NCBI GenBank assembly: GCA_958296235.1
Contig: OY282457.1
Span: 1,736,501-1,800,500 of the forward strand
DNA length: 64,000 nucleotides
DNA from: an uncultured Candidatus Binatia bacterium
GTDB taxonomy: Bacteria > Desulfobacterota > Binatia > Bin18
Direction: 5' to 3'
In this document: positions 62,651-64,000 of the stretch, in pieces
How the letters are laid out: each line of letters opens with the position of its first letter
Position numbering within the stretch: position 1 is the stretch's first letter
Translations under genes and position numbers: made by a program
Notes under the pieces: generated by a model
The model's input: only the letters and a program-made list of their open reading frames with translations
The model's database searches: none
Told to the model about the DNA's origin: nothing

Positions 62651-64000
62651 TTACTGGTCCAGTTCAGGGGAGAGCGTGTCTATGAGGTCTCGAATTGCGG
62701 TGTTGTCCGCTTCATTGGGACTGGAAAGACCCTGAGCAATACTTTCTTCGAGGCTCTCACGCTCCGCCTTCCGTTGCGCCAGGTGTGTCGCTTGCTCTTG
62801 TACGCCCAATGTGGATCGACTTGTTCGTATTCCGGTCATTGGATAAGGGGTAGATATGTCAGATGCATTCGTACTGCACTCCCCATTACGTACACGAATC
62901 TGGAAATAGAGTCCCTCAACGCTGTTGCTTCCTGTCTTATCAAAGATAAAGAACTGACAGATAAGGAAGTCGCTAGGGTCAAGCAATGAAAATTCATACG
63001 GCAGAGAATTGCCTGGGTTGATATCCTGGATGCGTCCAGCAATAACCGGGTCGCCGTATTCATCAGTTCCAACAATGAGAGGAGTCCCGGTGCTGGTATC
63101 AACTCGGCTTAACCGATAGGTATCAGTAAATGTATTGATGATGGTATACGTGAACTGCCATGTCCCAAGCAAGTCGTTGAGGCTACTCCCGCCCGCCCTT
63201 GCTTCACACACATCGTAGTAGGCCGGCAAGCCGTACCGCGCCCCGACATCGTTGACACAGACGCCTTCGTTACATTGTCCCGGATCACAATCCCCATCCC
63301 CAATCCCACAGTAATTCGACACACAATAGTCAGGGTCGGGACGAGAGCCGCCCGCTTCACACACATCGTAGTGGGCAGGCAAGCCGTACCGCGTGCCCAC
63401 ATCATTGCTACAAACGAGGCCGAGGGCACACTGCCCGGGGTCACAGTCGCCCTCGCCAACCCCACAGGAGCGGTCCACACAATAATCAGGGTCGGGACGA
63501 CTTCCCCCGGCTTCACACACATCGTAATGAGCCGGCAAGCCGTACCGCGCCCCGACATCGTTGACACAGACGCCTTCGTTACACTGTCCGGGGTCGCAGT
63601 CGCCGTCCCCAATTCCACAGTAATTCGACACACAATAGTCAGGGTCGGGACGACTTCCCCCGGCTTCGCACACATCGTAATGAGCGGGTAAGCCATACTG
63701 TGCGCCGACATCGTTGACGCAGACGAGCCCGGCCTGGCATTCGCTGTTAGAGTCGCAATCGCCCTTCCCGGCTGGACAGGGGCCAAAATCCCGACAGTAG
63801 TTCGGGTCAGGTTGTCCACCGCCTCCACCGCCACTATAGATGGCCCGAATCCCCGCGATATCATCAGCCTGGAGTCGGTCGGTATCGTCTGCCCTGGAAT
63901 TCATGATGGCATTCACGAACTGACCGTGGTCGTCCGGGTGGTCAAGGCCCAGAACATGCCCGAATTCATGGAGGGCAACCCGGTGGAAATCAATCGCGTA
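62651..64000 (-). CDS. Matrixin-like zinc metalloprotease with Cys-rich repeats (5' end outside window)
   Basis: About 449 residues are visible; the frame is open to base 64000. HEFGHVLGLDH (near the N-terminus seen) is the HExxHxxGxxH zinc site of matrixins, and NAIMNSR supplies the Met-turn. After a Gly-rich linker come four tandem modules of about 51 residues, each with CVNDVGARYGLPAHYDVCEA and DPDYC-type elements. A C-terminal region of about 150 residues without recognisable motif follows. It is presumably secreted. The repeats may bind a surface or substrate. Confidence 0.85.
   Translation of the reverse strand, partial: YAIDFHRVALHEFGHVLGLDHPDDHGQFVNAIMNSRADDTDRLQADDIAGIRAIYSGGGGGGQPDPNYCRDFGPCPAGKGDCDSNSECQAGLVCVNDVGAQYGLPAHYDVCEAGGSRPDPDYCVSNYCGIGDGDCDPGQCNEGVCVNDVGARYGLPAHYDVCEAGGSRPDPDYCVDRSCGVGEGDCDPGQCALGLVCSNDVGTRYGLPAHYDVCEAGGSRPDPDYCVSNYCGIGDGDCDPGQCNEGVCVNDVGARYGLPAYYDVCEARAGGSSLNDLLGTWQFTYTIINTFTDTYRLSRVDTSTGTPLIVGTDEYGDPVIAGRIQDINPGNSLPYEFSLLDPSDFLICQFFIFDKTGSNSVEGLYFQIRVRNGECSTNASDISTPYPMTGIRTSRSTLGVQEQATHLAQRKAERESLEESIAQGLSSPNEADNTAIRDLIDTLSPELDQ
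63201..63800 (-). repeat. Tandem coding repeat, period about 153-156 bp
   Basis: The block GCTTCACACACATCGTA (or one-base variant) recurs at 63201, 63354, 63510 and 63663. Units 1 and 3 are nearly identical over about 150 bases, so they were copied or converted recently. Each unit encodes one Cys-rich module of the metalloprotease. Confidence 0.85.

Overview
The window comes from a Gram-negative bacterium. Evidence includes several outer-membrane beta-barrel proteins, lipoproteins, RlpA, a Tat-exported binding protein, and a GlnB/GlnE/NtrBC nitrogen-control set with sigma-54-type promoters. Base composition is moderately GC-rich. Short GC-rich hairpin repeats are scattered between genes. Gene content suits a large-genome deltaproteobacterium-like or Tectomicrobia-like lineage, but that placement is inference. 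I saw no rRNA, tRNA, CRISPR array or intact insertion sequence.

Layout. 1-6.4 kb: two VWA/BatA-like membrane proteins (the first cut by the window edge), a UPF0145 protein, a putative lipoprotein, a FIST protein and an unknown protein. 6.4-8.4 kb: a small disturbed accessory patch with a truncated serine-protease remnant, a MazF-type toxin pair, short ORFs and a duplicated promoter-like element. 8.4-16.3 kb: housekeeping and envelope genes, including an unusual aminotransferase/MurF-like fusion, a CorC-type protein, RlpA, an Smr protein, a beta-propeller and an outer-membrane barrel.

16.6-32.3 kb is a defence and toxin-antitoxin island. It holds a Panacea-type antitoxin with an unrecognised partner, a DUF2235 hydrolase, two HicAB pairs, a YgiT-type antitoxin with only the tail of its toxin, a double-GHKL ATPase plus response-receiver pair, a cytosine methyltransferase with Vsr, and a type I restriction system (fused HsdM-HsdS, HsdR) interleaved with a Fic protein. 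A 3'-end fragment of a second type I specificity gene lies at 18.2 kb, so such genes have come and gone here.

32.4-51.7 kb is largely nitrogen physiology: rpe, an S1-domain protein, glnE, a ferritin-like protein, a porin with glnB, an NtrB/NtrC-like pair, an antiporter/EIIA fusion, a second porin, and a cyanate module (Tat-exported binding protein, cyanase, permease, ATPase). Three sequences with correct -24/-12 spacing precede the porin-glnB pair, the second porin and the cyanate module. The window therefore appears to carry both a nitrogen signalling chain and likely targets of it.

51.7-64 kb: a phosphofructokinase of PPi-type signature, a circularly permuted ATP-grasp/alpha-E fusion with a transglutaminase, a two-gene AAA ATPase plus DUF4276 module followed by an NYN protein (defence candidate), toxin debris next to ubiE, a CocE-type hydrolase, an EVE protein, and the C-terminal part of a matrixin-like metalloprotease with near-identical tandem Cys-rich repeats that runs off the end.
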